Below, one piece after another: positions 7,046 through 15,707 of a stretch of 41,101 bases of DNA. Both the position numbers and the translations under genes were made by a program. The DNA is from Marine Group II euryarchaeote MED-G35. GTDB taxonomy: Archaea; Thermoplasmatota; Poseidoniia; Poseidoniales; Thalassarchaeaceae. The notes beneath the pieces were generated by a model. It was not told where the DNA came from, did no database searches, and saw only the letters and a program-made list of their open reading frames with translations. The stretch covers positions 1 through 41,101 of the forward strand of contig NTJS01000012.1 in NCBI GenBank assembly GCA_002457155.1, written 5' to 3'. Positions within the stretch are counted from its first letter, which is position 1; every line of letters starts with the position of its first letter.

Positions 7046-8161
7046 TTGAAAACACCCGTTGTCGTGGACTTGTCCAGCATCCTGATTTTAGCCCGGATGC
7101 GGGCTCTCGGGGGCGTGTTCAGGCGCGTTGTGCTCGCGAGGGCCTCGAAAGACCCATCCGGATACGGGTCAAACCACCCCGTGGTGGAGGATCTGCTTGA
7201 CCGGGCTCAGGCCAGTGGGTGGACCAGGGCTGCGACCGTGGATGGGGATGGGGTGTCCCGCTCGAACCAGAAGGCGATAGCGAGCGCGGTCGCGGAGTAT
7301 GGGGCCGACCTGGTCCACATCACCAACCAGCACGACGCTCACATGGTACCTTCGAAGGGGGCATCGGTCCCGTTCGTGGTATCCGTCCACGACCTGTACG
7401 ACCACCGCCCGAGGGCGATTGACGCGGGAGACGTCCCAGTGCCCCTCGGTGACAGGTTCCCACCCTCTGCCAAGGCCCGGCTCCTGGGCTCGTGCAGAGA
7501 GGGCATGGAACGCGCAGACATGCTCCTCTGTTCCTCCGAGAGGACGATGGAGGAGGCTAGGGGGATGTTCCCCGATACTCGATGCGTGCTAGTCCGGGAC
7601 TCGATAGACGACGAGTTCTGGGACCCCAACAGGAACCCGAGGCCCCGGAGCATGCTGGGCGACTCTGGCGACGAGGGGAAGTGCCTGATTGTCTCAGTGG
7701 GGGAGAAGGACCCCCGATGGCGGGCGCAGTTCGTGAGCGAGGTGATTTCCTTGGTGCCCGATGAGGTGCGGGAGGACCTGCTTCTGTTCCGGATCGGATC
7801 GGGCAGGATAGACTGGGAGCAGGTGGCTGCCGCGTTCCAGCATGCCGAGGCGGTTCTGTACCCCGGCGTTTCCGTCGGATTCCGCAGCCCGCCCCTCGAG
7901 GCGATGGCCTCGGGGTGCCCAGTGCTCGCCTCCGACCTGCCCATGCACGACGAGGTCCTGCCCCCGAGGTGCCTGCTCCCCGCCACAGATTCTGACCATT
8001 GGGTCTCGGCCATCGTCGAGATGCACGCTGAGTGGGTTCGTGCGGGCGGGGTCCCGAGGCACGTGGATGACGAGCTCGTCTCGCTGGTGAGGGGGTCATT
8101 CGGAAGGGCGGCCCATGGCGTTGCTCTTTCGAAGGCCTATGGGATGGCCTGTGAAGGTTAA
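7046..8161 (+). CDS. Glycosyltransferase, GT4-like
   Basis: The 371-residue protein begins at TTG 7046. An ATG at 7097 is possible but would remove the first strand (VVVDLSSILIL). Downstream come DLVHITNQHDAHMVP and PFVVSVHDLYDHRPR, typical of the N-terminal domain of GT4 enzymes, then VSVGEKDPRWR. The nucleotide-sugar region is GFRSPPLEAMASGCPVLASD. This conserved shape, in which Gly-x-Arg-Ser-Pro-Pro replaces the usual Glu-Gly-Phe-Gly, resembles mannosyltransferase-type enzymes. It diverges from the other two glycosyltransferases with only 23 bp between starts, and is followed 22 bp later by an acyltransferase. The cluster probably decorates a surface polysaccharide or lipid. The substrate is unknown. 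Confidence 0.85.
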   Translation: MKTPVVVDLSSILILARMRALGGVFRRVVLARASKDPSGYGSNHPVVEDLLDRAQASGWTRAATVDGDGVSRSNQKAIASAVAEYGADLVHITNQHDAHMVPSKGASVPFVVSVHDLYDHRPRAIDAGDVPVPLGDRFPPSAKARLLGSCREGMERADMLLCSSERTMEEARGMFPDTRCVLVRDSIDDEFWDPNRNPRPRSMLGDSGDEGKCLIVSVGEKDPRWRAQFVSEVISLVPDEVREDLLLFRIGSGRIDWEQVAAAFQHAEAVLYPGVSVGFRSPPLEAMASGCPVLASDLPMHDEVLPPRCLLPATDSDHWVSAIVEMHAEWVRAGGVPRHVDDELVSLVRGSFGRAAHGVALSKAYGMACEG

Positions 8162-8183
8162 GGTGGGATTTTTGGCGATTCTC

Positions 8184-9464
8184 ATGCAGGGTGATCAGCA
8201 AGTTCCGAAGACTCGTCGACACGATATCGACTGGCTGAGGGTGATACTATTCGGACTCCTGATCCCCTTCCACGTCGCAATTGGGGTCTACTGGTCCACA
8301 TACGGCGACGAGATCAATCCGAACTCGGAGCCCCCCTCCACAGAGCTGCTCGCATCCGAGGAGAACCAGAAGCGCTTCATCGAGGAGAATGACGTCTACA
8401 CGCCCGAGTCGGTTGACTTCACCAGCATGGTCCTCCACTGGATGCACCAGTGGAGGCTGGCTGCCTTGTTCATGATCTCGGGGATGGGGACTGCGTTCGC
8501 CTTCAAGCGGCGCACGTGGAGTGTTTTCCTAGAGGAGAGGGTCAAACGACTGCTGATCCCGATGTTCTTCGGGGCATGGACGATGGGGTTCGCCGGTTCT
8601 GTTATCCTGGGGAACGAGGACATGAGCCCTATCGGCCTGACCTTCGGATTCCTCTTCGGGATAGTCTGGAGGTCACTCGCCTTCTGGGTCCCGATAATCG
8701 GCAAGCTGATCGCGCTCGGGCATCTGTGGTTCCTCTGGAACCTATTCCAGTACTCGCTGATAATGACACCCATATTCCACGTGGTCAGGAAGAGCCCGGA
8801 TGGGGCTATGGCCAGGTTCCTGCGCTCATCGTTCAGCATCCCGATGGGGATTGGGGCGCTTATTCTGATGCCTCTGCTCCTTGCCATGACCGAGGTGGTG
8901 TTCAAGCCATGGTTCCCCGGATACATCGGGGTGGCCTACGAATGGTTCTGGTTCCTCGTCTTCTTCGCATTCGGGTACATCTGCATATTAGCCAAGGAGG
9001 AGTACTACGGATTCCTGGAGAGCAAGAGGGTCGCTATCACCGCCATTACGGCGCTTTGGACGGTTGCGTTCATCTGGTTGCGCCTCGAGCAGCATGACTC
9101 GGGAGTCCCCTACGTGGACGGGGGTTGGCTGGAGAACGAAATCCTCCACAACAGGATGACCTTGCTGGCATGCGTGATCCACAGCTTCCACGCCTGGTTC
9201 TGGTGCCTGACCATATTCTCCTGGGGGGCATTCCTCCTGAACAGGCCCAGCGAGAACCTGACCTACCTCAATCAGGCAGTCTACCCGTTCTACATCGTGC
9301 ACATGCCACTGACGTTCGCAGGACTGAGGATCGTCTCGGAGGTCGGCCTCAGGGACTACGCGGCGGTCTTCGTCGCGACTGCTTTCGTGGTCCTGTTCTG
9401 CTGGGTTTTCTTCGAAGGGGTTCGACGCACAAAGGCTACGAGATTCCTGTTCGGAATCAAGTAG
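8184..9464 (+). CDS. Membrane acyltransferase (acyltransferase 3 / MdoC-like)
   Basis: The track start at 8115 overlaps the previous gene. The ATG at 8184 (MQGDQQVPKTRRHDIDWLRV) gives the expected family start, a basic segment with D-WLRV just before the first membrane helix. The 426-residue protein has about ten hydrophobic segments. After the first helix (VILFGLLIPFHVAIGVY, containing a conserved His) comes a polar loop outside the membrane. Later it shows HLWFLWNL and a C-terminal YPFYIVHMPLT region, all typical of acyltransferase 3 proteins that move acyl groups onto sugars. It lies in the glycosyltransferase cluster, so O-acylation of a surface glycan is the likely role. Donor and acceptor are not known. 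Confidence 0.85.
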   Translation: MQGDQQVPKTRRHDIDWLRVILFGLLIPFHVAIGVYWSTYGDEINPNSEPPSTELLASEENQKRFIEENDVYTPESVDFTSMVLHWMHQWRLAALFMISGMGTAFAFKRRTWSVFLEERVKRLLIPMFFGAWTMGFAGSVILGNEDMSPIGLTFGFLFGIVWRSLAFWVPIIGKLIALGHLWFLWNLFQYSLIMTPIFHVVRKSPDGAMARFLRSSFSIPMGIGALILMPLLLAMTEVVFKPWFPGYIGVAYEWFWFLVFFAFGYICILAKEEYYGFLESKRVAITAITALWTVAFIWLRLEQHDSGVPYVDGGWLENEILHNRMTLLACVIHSFHAWFWCLTIFSWGAFLLNRPSENLTYLNQAVYPFYIVHMPLTFAGLRIVSEVGLRDYAAVFVATAFVVLFCWVFFEGVRRTKATRFLFGIK

Positions 9465-9485
9465 TAATTCCCCTGACCGTGTAAG

Positions 9486-9501
9486 GGATAAATGGATAAA
9501 C
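9486..9501 (+). promoter_or_regulatory. TATA-like promoter of the ABC operon
   Basis: Two overlapping AT-rich elements, GGATAAATGGATAAAC, lie 21-36 bp upstream of the ATG at 9522, at the right distance for a TATA box with a very short leader. The preceding acyltransferase ends at 9464, so the ABC operon probably has its own promoter. Confidence 0.45.
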
Positions 9502-9521
9502 TGTAGGAAAGGCCCATTGCC

Positions 9522-10223
9522 ATGCTGAACGTTTCCGACCTCAGGAAGGGATTCGGTTCGGGCCGTAGGAGGCTCGAGGTTCTGAAGGGCATCGACATGG
9601 AGGTCCAGAAGGGCGAGTTGGTCAGCCTAATGGGACCCAGTGGCTGTGGGAAGAGCACACTCCTGAACATCATAGGAGGACTGCTGGAGGCGGACTCCGG
9701 TAACATTTCTCTTGATTCATTCAACTACGGGACCAAGTCACCCAGCAGGGTGGTGGACGTCAGGAGGAAGGGAGTCGGGTGGATCTTCCAGGACTTCCAC
9801 CTGGTCGACCGGTTGAACGCTCTGGACAACGTCGCTTTCAGCCTGGAGCTTTCCGGGATACCCTCGGCAGAGGCCGAGGAGAGGGCAAAGTCAGCCTTGG
9901 AGAGAGTGGGTCTCGGGGACAGGATGGACTTCATCCCGGATCAGCTCTCAGGAGGCCAGCAGCAGAGGGTCGCAGTTGCTAGGGCCATCTCCGGATCAAG
10001 GCCCCTTATACTCGCGGACGAGCCCACGGGGAACTTGGATGTTAAGAGCGGCCAAGAGGTGATCAAGCTCTTCCAGGACCTCTGCGCGGAGGACGGGTTG
10101 TCGGTCCTGATGGTGACCCACGACCCCCTTCTGGCTTCGATGGCAGACAGGATGCTGCTGCTGAAGGACGGTTTGACCGCAGCCTCGGACATCCGATCCG
10201 CATGGGGAATAGAGGAGGGGTGA
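9522..10223 (+). CDS. ABC transporter ATPase (LolD/MacB type)
   Basis: The 233-residue protein is a full-length nucleotide-binding domain. It has Walker A GPSGCGKST, a Q-loop in FQDFHLVDRLNALDN, signature LSGGQQQRVAVARA, Walker B LILADEPTGNLD, and a switch His in VMVTHDP. The pattern and length place it with the LolD/MacB/FtsE group, which drives permeases of the FtsX fold rather than classic import permeases. It is the first gene of a three-gene operon. One base separates its stop from the permease start (TGAGATG). Such systems extract lipoproteins, export peptides or change the cell envelope mechanically. The substrate here is not known. Confidence 0.93.
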   Translation: MLNVSDLRKGFGSGRRRLEVLKGIDMEVQKGELVSLMGPSGCGKSTLLNIIGGLLEADSGNISLDSFNYGTKSPSRVVDVRRKGVGWIFQDFHLVDRLNALDNVAFSLELSGIPSAEAEERAKSALERVGLGDRMDFIPDQLSGGQQQRVAVARAISGSRPLILADEPTGNLDVKSGQEVIKLFQDLCAEDGLSVLMVTHDPLLASMADRMLLLKDGLTAASDIRSAWGIEEG

Positions 10224-10224
10224 G

Positions 10225-13200
10225 ATGAACATCGAATCACTGGTCACAAAGGTACTTCCCACGATGCTGTGGGCATGGATTTTCCTTGCGTTCTTCATAG
10301 TATTCATTATTGGCTCAAGGAGGGGCTTCGGCCGATTTTACTCTCTAATCAGACCCATCATCGAGCCTTCCAAGGGGCAGAAGAAGACCAAGAAGGAGTT
10401 CTCCATAGGGGACATGTACCAGGATTGGTACAGGTCATTTCGGACACGTTGGCTGTCAGCGCCAAACAACATCTCAATGGCGGTGAAGAGCGCGTGGAGG
10501 GGGCGCGAGAGGGGTCTCGCCATCTTCGCTGGAGTGTTCCTCTCGTCCTTGGTCATCACGACTGTCCTTGCCTATGCAGTAGGGTTGAATCAGGCATTCT
10601 TCGCCTTCAGCCTAGACGGCAATGAGTTCGATGCGAAGGTAGACTTCCAATACGATCCAGATGCCGACTGGAAGGGGAGGACGAACGACTCGGCATTGTG
10701 GGAGTCACTTTGCGTTGAGATAGTGGAGATGGAGGAATTCGATGACTGCGGGCTGGTCTTCGGCAGGCAGGGGGTCAGGGTCTCCGGATTCTTCGACTCC
10801 GGATTCATCACGCCTCAGCCACTCAACGTGCAAAGCGTCACCGGGGGCTCCTCGGGATGGGGTAACGTAAGCTGGGAATTCCCAGAGGCCACTGAGAATG
10901 GGCCTCCGATAAACGGTGACAGGATAATTCGATTCTACGGAGACGGCGTATGGGACGGCGAGCTGGGTGAGAGGCACGCTAAGTCGGTGATCTACGGGGC
11001 CTGGCCGAGCTCGGCTGCAGACGCCGAAGCAAACAGGTCGGTAGTTCTGCCATCCAAGATAGCGAGCACTGCAGGCGTTGAAGTCAACGAGACGATAGAC
11101 TCCCTGACATTCAGCTACGTGCTCGATACATACGAGGGAGGCGATATCGATATTGGATTCCAGGAGTGTCAGGCACAGGTCGAATTCGTCACCAGCGAGG
11201 ACTCCGCGCCCGTCCTCTACTGCAAGGACAGCTTCACGGTGACCAACCTCACCATCTCGGCGATCTACGAAGAGGGTGATTTCGGAAATCCCACGCTACT
11301 TTTCCACCCTGTCATCGTCTCGGACTCCGTCCTAAGCGAGCAGCAGAAGACTACCCTCATGCAAAACGACCACGGCTACCTCGGAGTGGCATTGGACAGA
11401 ACTCAGATTCCAACATCCTCGACGGCAGCGGCCACCAATTGGCTTGGGGACATCAGGGAGGATCTGGAGAGCGTGAGGACGGATGTCAAAACCCTCGACC
11501 CGGCGACGGGAGAGCCGACTGGGGATACTGAGTCGGTCCTCCTACCAAGGGAGTTCGTCATTGGTGAGGGTGCTGGAGCGGTCGCACTCTCGATCGAGTA
11601 CAACGACATAGTCTCGGGGACGATAACATTCCTGAACATCTTCCTAGGGATAATCCAGGTATTCGACTACATCCTGGTGATCCCGATAGTGGCCCTCTCC
11701 TTCGTCGTACTCCTCTACGGGCTAGTCCTCTCTCTGGAGCAAAGGAGGAGGGAGGTTGCCATCCACCGGGTCATCGGTGGCACAGAAGCGACCCTCTCCA
11801 GGATGATGGTGCTAGAGATCTACGCCATCGGCTCGATTGCATGGGCTCTCGGGTTCGCATTGGCCTCGGGTGCTGTGGAGATCGTCCTCAGGGCAGTTGG
11901 CTTCCTGAGGTTCACCGACGAGGGAGACATCAGCGTGGATCCGGTGCTTAGCTTCGGATCGACCTTCGCCGTAGCACTACTGACACTCGGGGCCGCATAC
12001 TTCTACGGGAAGAAGCGGACGAACGACTTCCTGAACATCGAGATAGACGAGGGAGTGAGGAAGGTGAGCAGGGTGAAGGTACCCAACTACCTACTCCACT
12101 GGTTGGTGTTCGGATTGGGACTACTCTCATACGTGGAAAGCTGGATCCAATCCAATGGTGGTTTCCTCATATGGGGGAGCGGGGGAATAGTAAGCAATTT
12201 CATACTCAACGCAATCCTACTGCTTCTCGGACCCTTCTTCCTATGGATTGGAGGGGCACTGGTCCTGTCCCGAATCGGGGCATCCGGACCCCTGATCCTC
12301 AATCGCCTAGTTGGATGGTCCCCCGCCATATCAGACATCAGGAGGGGGCTCAGTGGCTCCGGGTCCAGCCAATCGGTAAGCCGCCTGTCACTGATCATGA
12401 TGCTAACGCTGTCCATAGTAACGCTTGCAGCGGTCCAGGGCCACACAGGTACGATGGTGGACGAGAGGACCACCAGTGCACAGAACGGGGCAGACCTGCA
12501 GGTCCAATTCGACTCCGAGCTATCCGAGAGCGAGGCCATGAACCTGGTCATGCAGTCCATCCAGACCGTGAACGACGATGCGATCGCGGACATCGACTCC
12601 ATGGCTTCCGTCAACTATCTGTTCCCCGGAGTCCTGGACAGGGACAGCGGAGGGGTGTACTCCGCATGGGTCCTCTTCGACGGGCACGAAGACACGCTGA
12701 TCTGGGACGAGCAGGCCATCCCAGGAAGCAGCGTCGGCAAGATGTCAGAAGATTGGAGCCAGGGGGCATACACCGTGGGTGATGGAGCCAGGGATTCCCT
12801 GGACAGTCCGGCAACAGGAAGCTCGCTCAACATATCGATTGCCAGCCTGGTCTTCGACGAGTTCGGCATCCCATCAGTCGAGTCTTCCAGCACAACCGTG
12901 ACGGTAAACTACGCTGGAATGACCGATTGGATTCCGGGTTTCTCGGCGGCGGAGTCAAGCAACTCGATAATCATAGGAGAGAACACCTTCATCGGCCTGC
13001 TAGGGAACCCCACGAGCTACACCCACACCTCCGACAGGTGGTTCTTCGAACTCTGCGATGAGGGGGACGATGGCTGCAAGGATGCCTTGGAGGCAGTCAG
13101 CGCGGATCTAAGGAGCAAGGGTAGCGTAATTTCCGCCCAGGACTGGTCTTCGGCCCACGAGAACAACGAGAGGAACGGCGGCCTGGTGTTCGGGACTCCT

Positions 13201-13629
13201 GGGCTACTTAGCATGATGTTCGTCGTAGCAGCTCTAGCCTCAGTCTCATCCGCCTTCGTGTTCCTATCCCTGGTCCTGAGCCAGAGGAAGAGGGAGCTGG
13301 CCATCCTACAGGCCATCGGAGCGAGCCCGAACCAGGTGGTCAGGCTGGTCCTATTCGAGATCATGTCCATCCTCCTAGTCAGCATGGTCCTCGGCGTGGC
13401 CCTGGGACTCGCTGTCTCAGAGTCGTTCAATGGCTTCTTCTCGGTGTTCGGATTCATCTTCCAGCTGTTCCTAGGGCAGAGCGCACCAATCGACAGGGAC
13501 CTGATCTGGCCGTGGTTCGAGCTGGTGCTGGTGAATGGACTAGTCCTGGTAGCAGTCGTCGTCTCCCTCCTATTCACCACTAGGAGGGCGCTGGACTCGG
13601 ATCTGGCCACGGTTCTGAAGGGGGAGTGA
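10225..13629 (+). CDS. Double-length FtsX/MacB-like ABC transporter permease
   Basis: At 1134 residues this is about twice the length of a standard FtsX-like permease. It has an N-terminal helix (residues 10-30), a cytoplasmic basic stretch, and a second helix (GLAIFAGVFLSSLVITTVLAYAVG). A large extracytoplasmic domain follows (about 130-465) with several Cys. Then come three helices with the conserved FtsX turn (LYGLVLSLEQRRREVAIHRVIGG). A central membrane segment leads to a second unit. That unit has a helix at LSIVTLAAVQG, another extracytoplasmic domain, and a C-terminal three-helix core containing LSQRKRELAILQAIGASPNQV. The two REVAIHRVIGG/RELAILQAIGA segments are the ATPase-coupling helices, so one chain supplies both halves of the transporter. 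It is flanked by two different ATPase genes, so it may be driven by a heterodimer. The substrate is unknown. Confidence 0.88.
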   Translation: MNIESLVTKVLPTMLWAWIFLAFFIVFIIGSRRGFGRFYSLIRPIIEPSKGQKKTKKEFSIGDMYQDWYRSFRTRWLSAPNNISMAVKSAWRGRERGLAIFAGVFLSSLVITTVLAYAVGLNQAFFAFSLDGNEFDAKVDFQYDPDADWKGRTNDSALWESLCVEIVEMEEFDDCGLVFGRQGVRVSGFFDSGFITPQPLNVQSVTGGSSGWGNVSWEFPEATENGPPINGDRIIRFYGDGVWDGELGERHAKSVIYGAWPSSAADAEANRSVVLPSKIASTAGVEVNETIDSLTFSYVLDTYEGGDIDIGFQECQAQVEFVTSEDSAPVLYCKDSFTVTNLTISAIYEEGDFGNPTLLFHPVIVSDSVLSEQQKTTLMQNDHGYLGVALDRTQIPTSSTAAATNWLGDIREDLESVRTDVKTLDPATGEPTGDTESVLLPREFVIGEGAGAVALSIEYNDIVSGTITFLNIFLGIIQVFDYILVIPIVALSFVVLLYGLVLSLEQRRREVAIHRVIGGTEATLSRMMVLEIYAIGSIAWALGFALASGAVEIVLRAVGFLRFTDEGDISVDPVLSFGSTFAVALLTLGAAYFYGKKRTNDFLNIEIDEGVRKVSRVKVPNYLLHWLVFGLGLLSYVESWIQSNGGFLIWGSGGIVSNFILNAILLLLGPFFLWIGGALVLSRIGASGPLILNRLVGWSPAISDIRRGLSGSGSSQSVSRLSLIMMLTLSIVTLAAVQGHTGTMVDERTTSAQNGADLQVQFDSELSESEAMNLVMQSIQTVNDDAIADIDSMASVNYLFPGVLDRDSGGVYSAWVLFDGHEDTLIWDEQAIPGSSVGKMSEDWSQGAYTVGDGARDSLDSPATGSSLNISIASLVFDEFGIPSVESSSTTVTVNYAGMTDWIPGFSAAESSNSIIIGENTFIGLLGNPTSYTHTSDRWFFELCDEGDDGCKDALEAVSADLRSKGSVISAQDWSSAHENNERNGGLVFGTPGLLSMMFVVAALASVSSAFVFLSLVLSQRKRELAILQAIGASPNQVVRLVLFEIMSILLVSMVLGVALGLAVSESFNGFFSVFGFIFQLFLGQSAPIDRDLIWPWFELVLVNGLVLVAVVVSLLFTTRRALDSDLATVLKGE

Positions 13630-13630
13630 A

Positions 13631-14632
13631 ATGGAAGGAGATGGAAACAACGAGATTCTGAGGGCTAACTCCCTCTACCACATTTACGAATCGAGTGCTG
13701 AGGACGGAAACGTCGTGGCACTTCGGGGCCTAAGCGTCTCGATCATGGAGGGGGAAGCCGTGGCTGTGGTCGGACCCTCTGGATCCGGGAAGTCAACCCT
13801 GCTGAAATGCCTCGGCGGGCTGATGAAGCCATCTGCGGGATCCGTTGAGCTGGGCGGGACACGAATGACCAGGCTGACTGGCATGGAGCTGGTCGAGCTC
13901 AGGCAGAAGACGGTTTCATTCATCTTCCAGGACGCCAACCTGCTACCGCATCTGAATGCCCTGGACAACGTGGCCCAGCCTCTGCTACACCAGGGAGTCA
14001 TGGCTGGGGTCGCGCGCAAGAAGGCCATGGGGCTCCTGGAGAGGCTCGGGGTCGGTGACAGGGCATACGGCATGCCGGAGGAGCTGTCCGGAGGAGAGCA
14101 GCAGAGGGTCGCGATATCCAGGGCCCTGATCACTGATCCAAAACTGATCCTGGCCGACGAGCCGACGGGAGCGCTCGACCCGATTACCAGCAGGGAGGTC
14201 CTAGCGCTGTTCGATCAGCTCCACAAGGAGGATGACGTTGCCTTCTTGCTTGTGACCCATAGCAGGGAGGTCGCTTCGTTCTGCGAGCGCTCACTGGAGC
14301 TCAGGGAGGGGAGGTTCATCGCCCAGCATGGAGTGGGAGTGGACATAGGAGACCTCTCGGACTCGAGGGAATTCATAGTCGATGACACGGGCACCGTGAC
14401 GCTGCCTCCGGATGTGCTGCTGAAGATCGGGGGCCCGGGTAGGTTCGAGGTCCAGGAAATAGACCGTGACCTTCTCCATCTCGAGAGGGTGGACGAAGAG
14501 AGGGTGGAAGTCCAGGGATCCGGGAAGATGGCTCTGTCACCATCCTGCCCTGCATGCTTCCACAGCTACGGCGATAGTGACGAGCAGCTGTGCCCGGAGT
14601 GCGGTTCCAGCAGGCCCATGGTTCAGGCCTGA
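13631..14632 (+). CDS. ABC transporter ATPase with unusual C-terminal extension and zinc ribbon
   Basis: The first 225 residues form a MacB/LolD-type nucleotide-binding domain: GPSGSGKST, FQDANLLPHLNALDN, LSGGEQQRVAISRA, LILADEPTGALD and a His in LLVTHSR. About 105 extra residues follow. The part around 250-295 (DDTGTVTLPPDVLLKIGG, then FEVQEIDRDLLHLERV) resembles a swapped-hairpin AbrB-like fold, which is my inference. The tail carries CPAC and CPEC pairs 16 residues apart, a zinc ribbon. One base separates it from the permease gene. The stop overlaps the convergent taw1 gene by 10 bp. It probably pairs with the ATPase at 9522 on the asymmetric permease, with the tail as a regulatory or docking module. 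Confidence 0.9.
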   Translation: MEGDGNNEILRANSLYHIYESSAEDGNVVALRGLSVSIMEGEAVAVVGPSGSGKSTLLKCLGGLMKPSAGSVELGGTRMTRLTGMELVELRQKTVSFIFQDANLLPHLNALDNVAQPLLHQGVMAGVARKKAMGLLERLGVGDRAYGMPEELSGGEQQRVAISRALITDPKLILADEPTGALDPITSREVLALFDQLHKEDDVAFLLVTHSREVASFCERSLELREGRFIAQHGVGVDIGDLSDSREFIVDDTGTVTLPPDVLLKIGGPGRFEVQEIDRDLLHLERVDEERVEVQGSGKMALSPSCPACFHSYGDSDEQLCPECGSSRPMVQA

Positions 14633-15642
14633 GGGAGCGAGAAGTTCTGCGGCCTCGCTATCCCCAGGTCTGCGGGCAGCTCCATGGTCTTCTCGGGCAG
14701 CGTGATGGGGATCATCTCGCGACCGATGAGGGCCACCCTGCTCTCCCTCCTTTCCGACAGGACCTCGCGCCCCACCATTGGTGCAAGCTTCTCGGAGAAC
14801 TCCATGACCTCCGGGTGACTGGGCATGTTGTCGATGGAGAGGTTGTTCCTGCTGTTGCCGACGAAGACGAACCCCTTCGCCTCGATGAAGTCGGGGTCGG
14901 CTATGTTGTCCAGGCGGGCGTAGTCATCGTGATGGCCCAGTGACTCGTGCTTGATCAGGGTGTGACGGCAAACCGTGCGTGTGTCCAGGCTCGGGAGGAT
15001 CTCAAGGGTCTGCTCGAGCTTGTGGAAGGCGCCCTGGTCGAACTTGGGCTTGCAGATGCGGTCGAAGATCTCCTTGTTGGGGGCATCAACGCTGACGTAG
15101 AGCTGGGTCGGCAGCGGATCGAGGTTCTCTATCACCTTCGGTAGGCTCCCGTTGGTGACCAGGAATGTGCTGGTGCCGTGCTGGTGGCAGATGTCGAGGA
15201 ACTCCCCGAGCCTGGAGTAGAGTGTCGGCTCGCCATTGAGTGAGATAGCGACGTGCTTCGGGTTCTGGGCCTCGAGCCACTTCTCCCGGTCTGCCTTCGG
15301 GTTCCCCCCGTACCCGGTAAGCAGCCTCCTGTGGCCGCGAACCGACTCCAGGTACAGCTCGTACGGGTCGTCATCGATCTTGTTGAGGGTGTCCGAGTGA
15401 GGTTCCCTCCAGCAATATGTGCACCCTAGGTTGCAGGTGTCCACGTTCGGCGCCATCTGCATGCAACCGTGGCTCTCGATGCCGTAGAAGGTTCCCTTGT
15501 AGCAGGATCGGTCAGCGATAAGCGACTGCTTGGTCCAGTGGCAGACCTTGACCCCACCGTGCTCGCCAACCAGCTGGTACCTCTGCTTGGATAACCTGCT
15601 CGCGATGCGCGGTTCGATCTTCGTAACTGGGCTCTGGACCAT
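14623..15642 (-). CDS. taw1: tRNA 4-demethylwyosine synthase Taw1 (TYW1 family, radical SAM)
   Basis: The enzyme condenses N1-methylguanosine-37 of tRNA-Phe with a pyruvate-derived two-carbon unit to make the tricyclic wyosine core. I start it at ATG 15642 (MVQSPVTKIEPR), giving 339 residues. The track's extra 26 residues overlap the divergent gene. The radical SAM motif is CNLGCTYCW (Cys 70, 74, 77). Three further Cys at 34, 47 and 60, spaced 13 and 13, match the second [4Fe-4S] cluster typical of this family. FYGIESHGCMQMAP and SLNGEPTLYSRLGEF are also characteristic. Archaeal and eukaryotic tRNAs carry this modification and bacteria do not, so the gene supports an archaeal host. No other wyosine-pathway gene is adjacent. 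Confidence 0.95.
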   Translation of the reverse strand: MVQSPVTKIEPRIASRLSKQRYQLVGEHGGVKVCHWTKQSLIADRSCYKGTFYGIESHGCMQMAPNVDTCNLGCTYCWREPHSDTLNKIDDDPYELYLESVRGHRRLLTGYGGNPKADREKWLEAQNPKHVAISLNGEPTLYSRLGEFLDICHQHGTSTFLVTNGSLPKVIENLDPLPTQLYVSVDAPNKEIFDRICKPKFDQGAFHKLEQTLEILPSLDTRTVCRHTLIKHESLGHHDDYARLDNIADPDFIEAKGFVFVGNSRNNLSIDNMPSHPEVMEFSEKLAPMVGREVLSERRESRVALIGREMIPITLPEKTMELPADLGIARPQNFSLPQA

Positions 15643-15707
15643 CTTCTCCGACCTCTCTGAGTGGATTGCTCGCCTTGAATGATTCCTTAAACTCCCAGTC
15701 CCACTCC

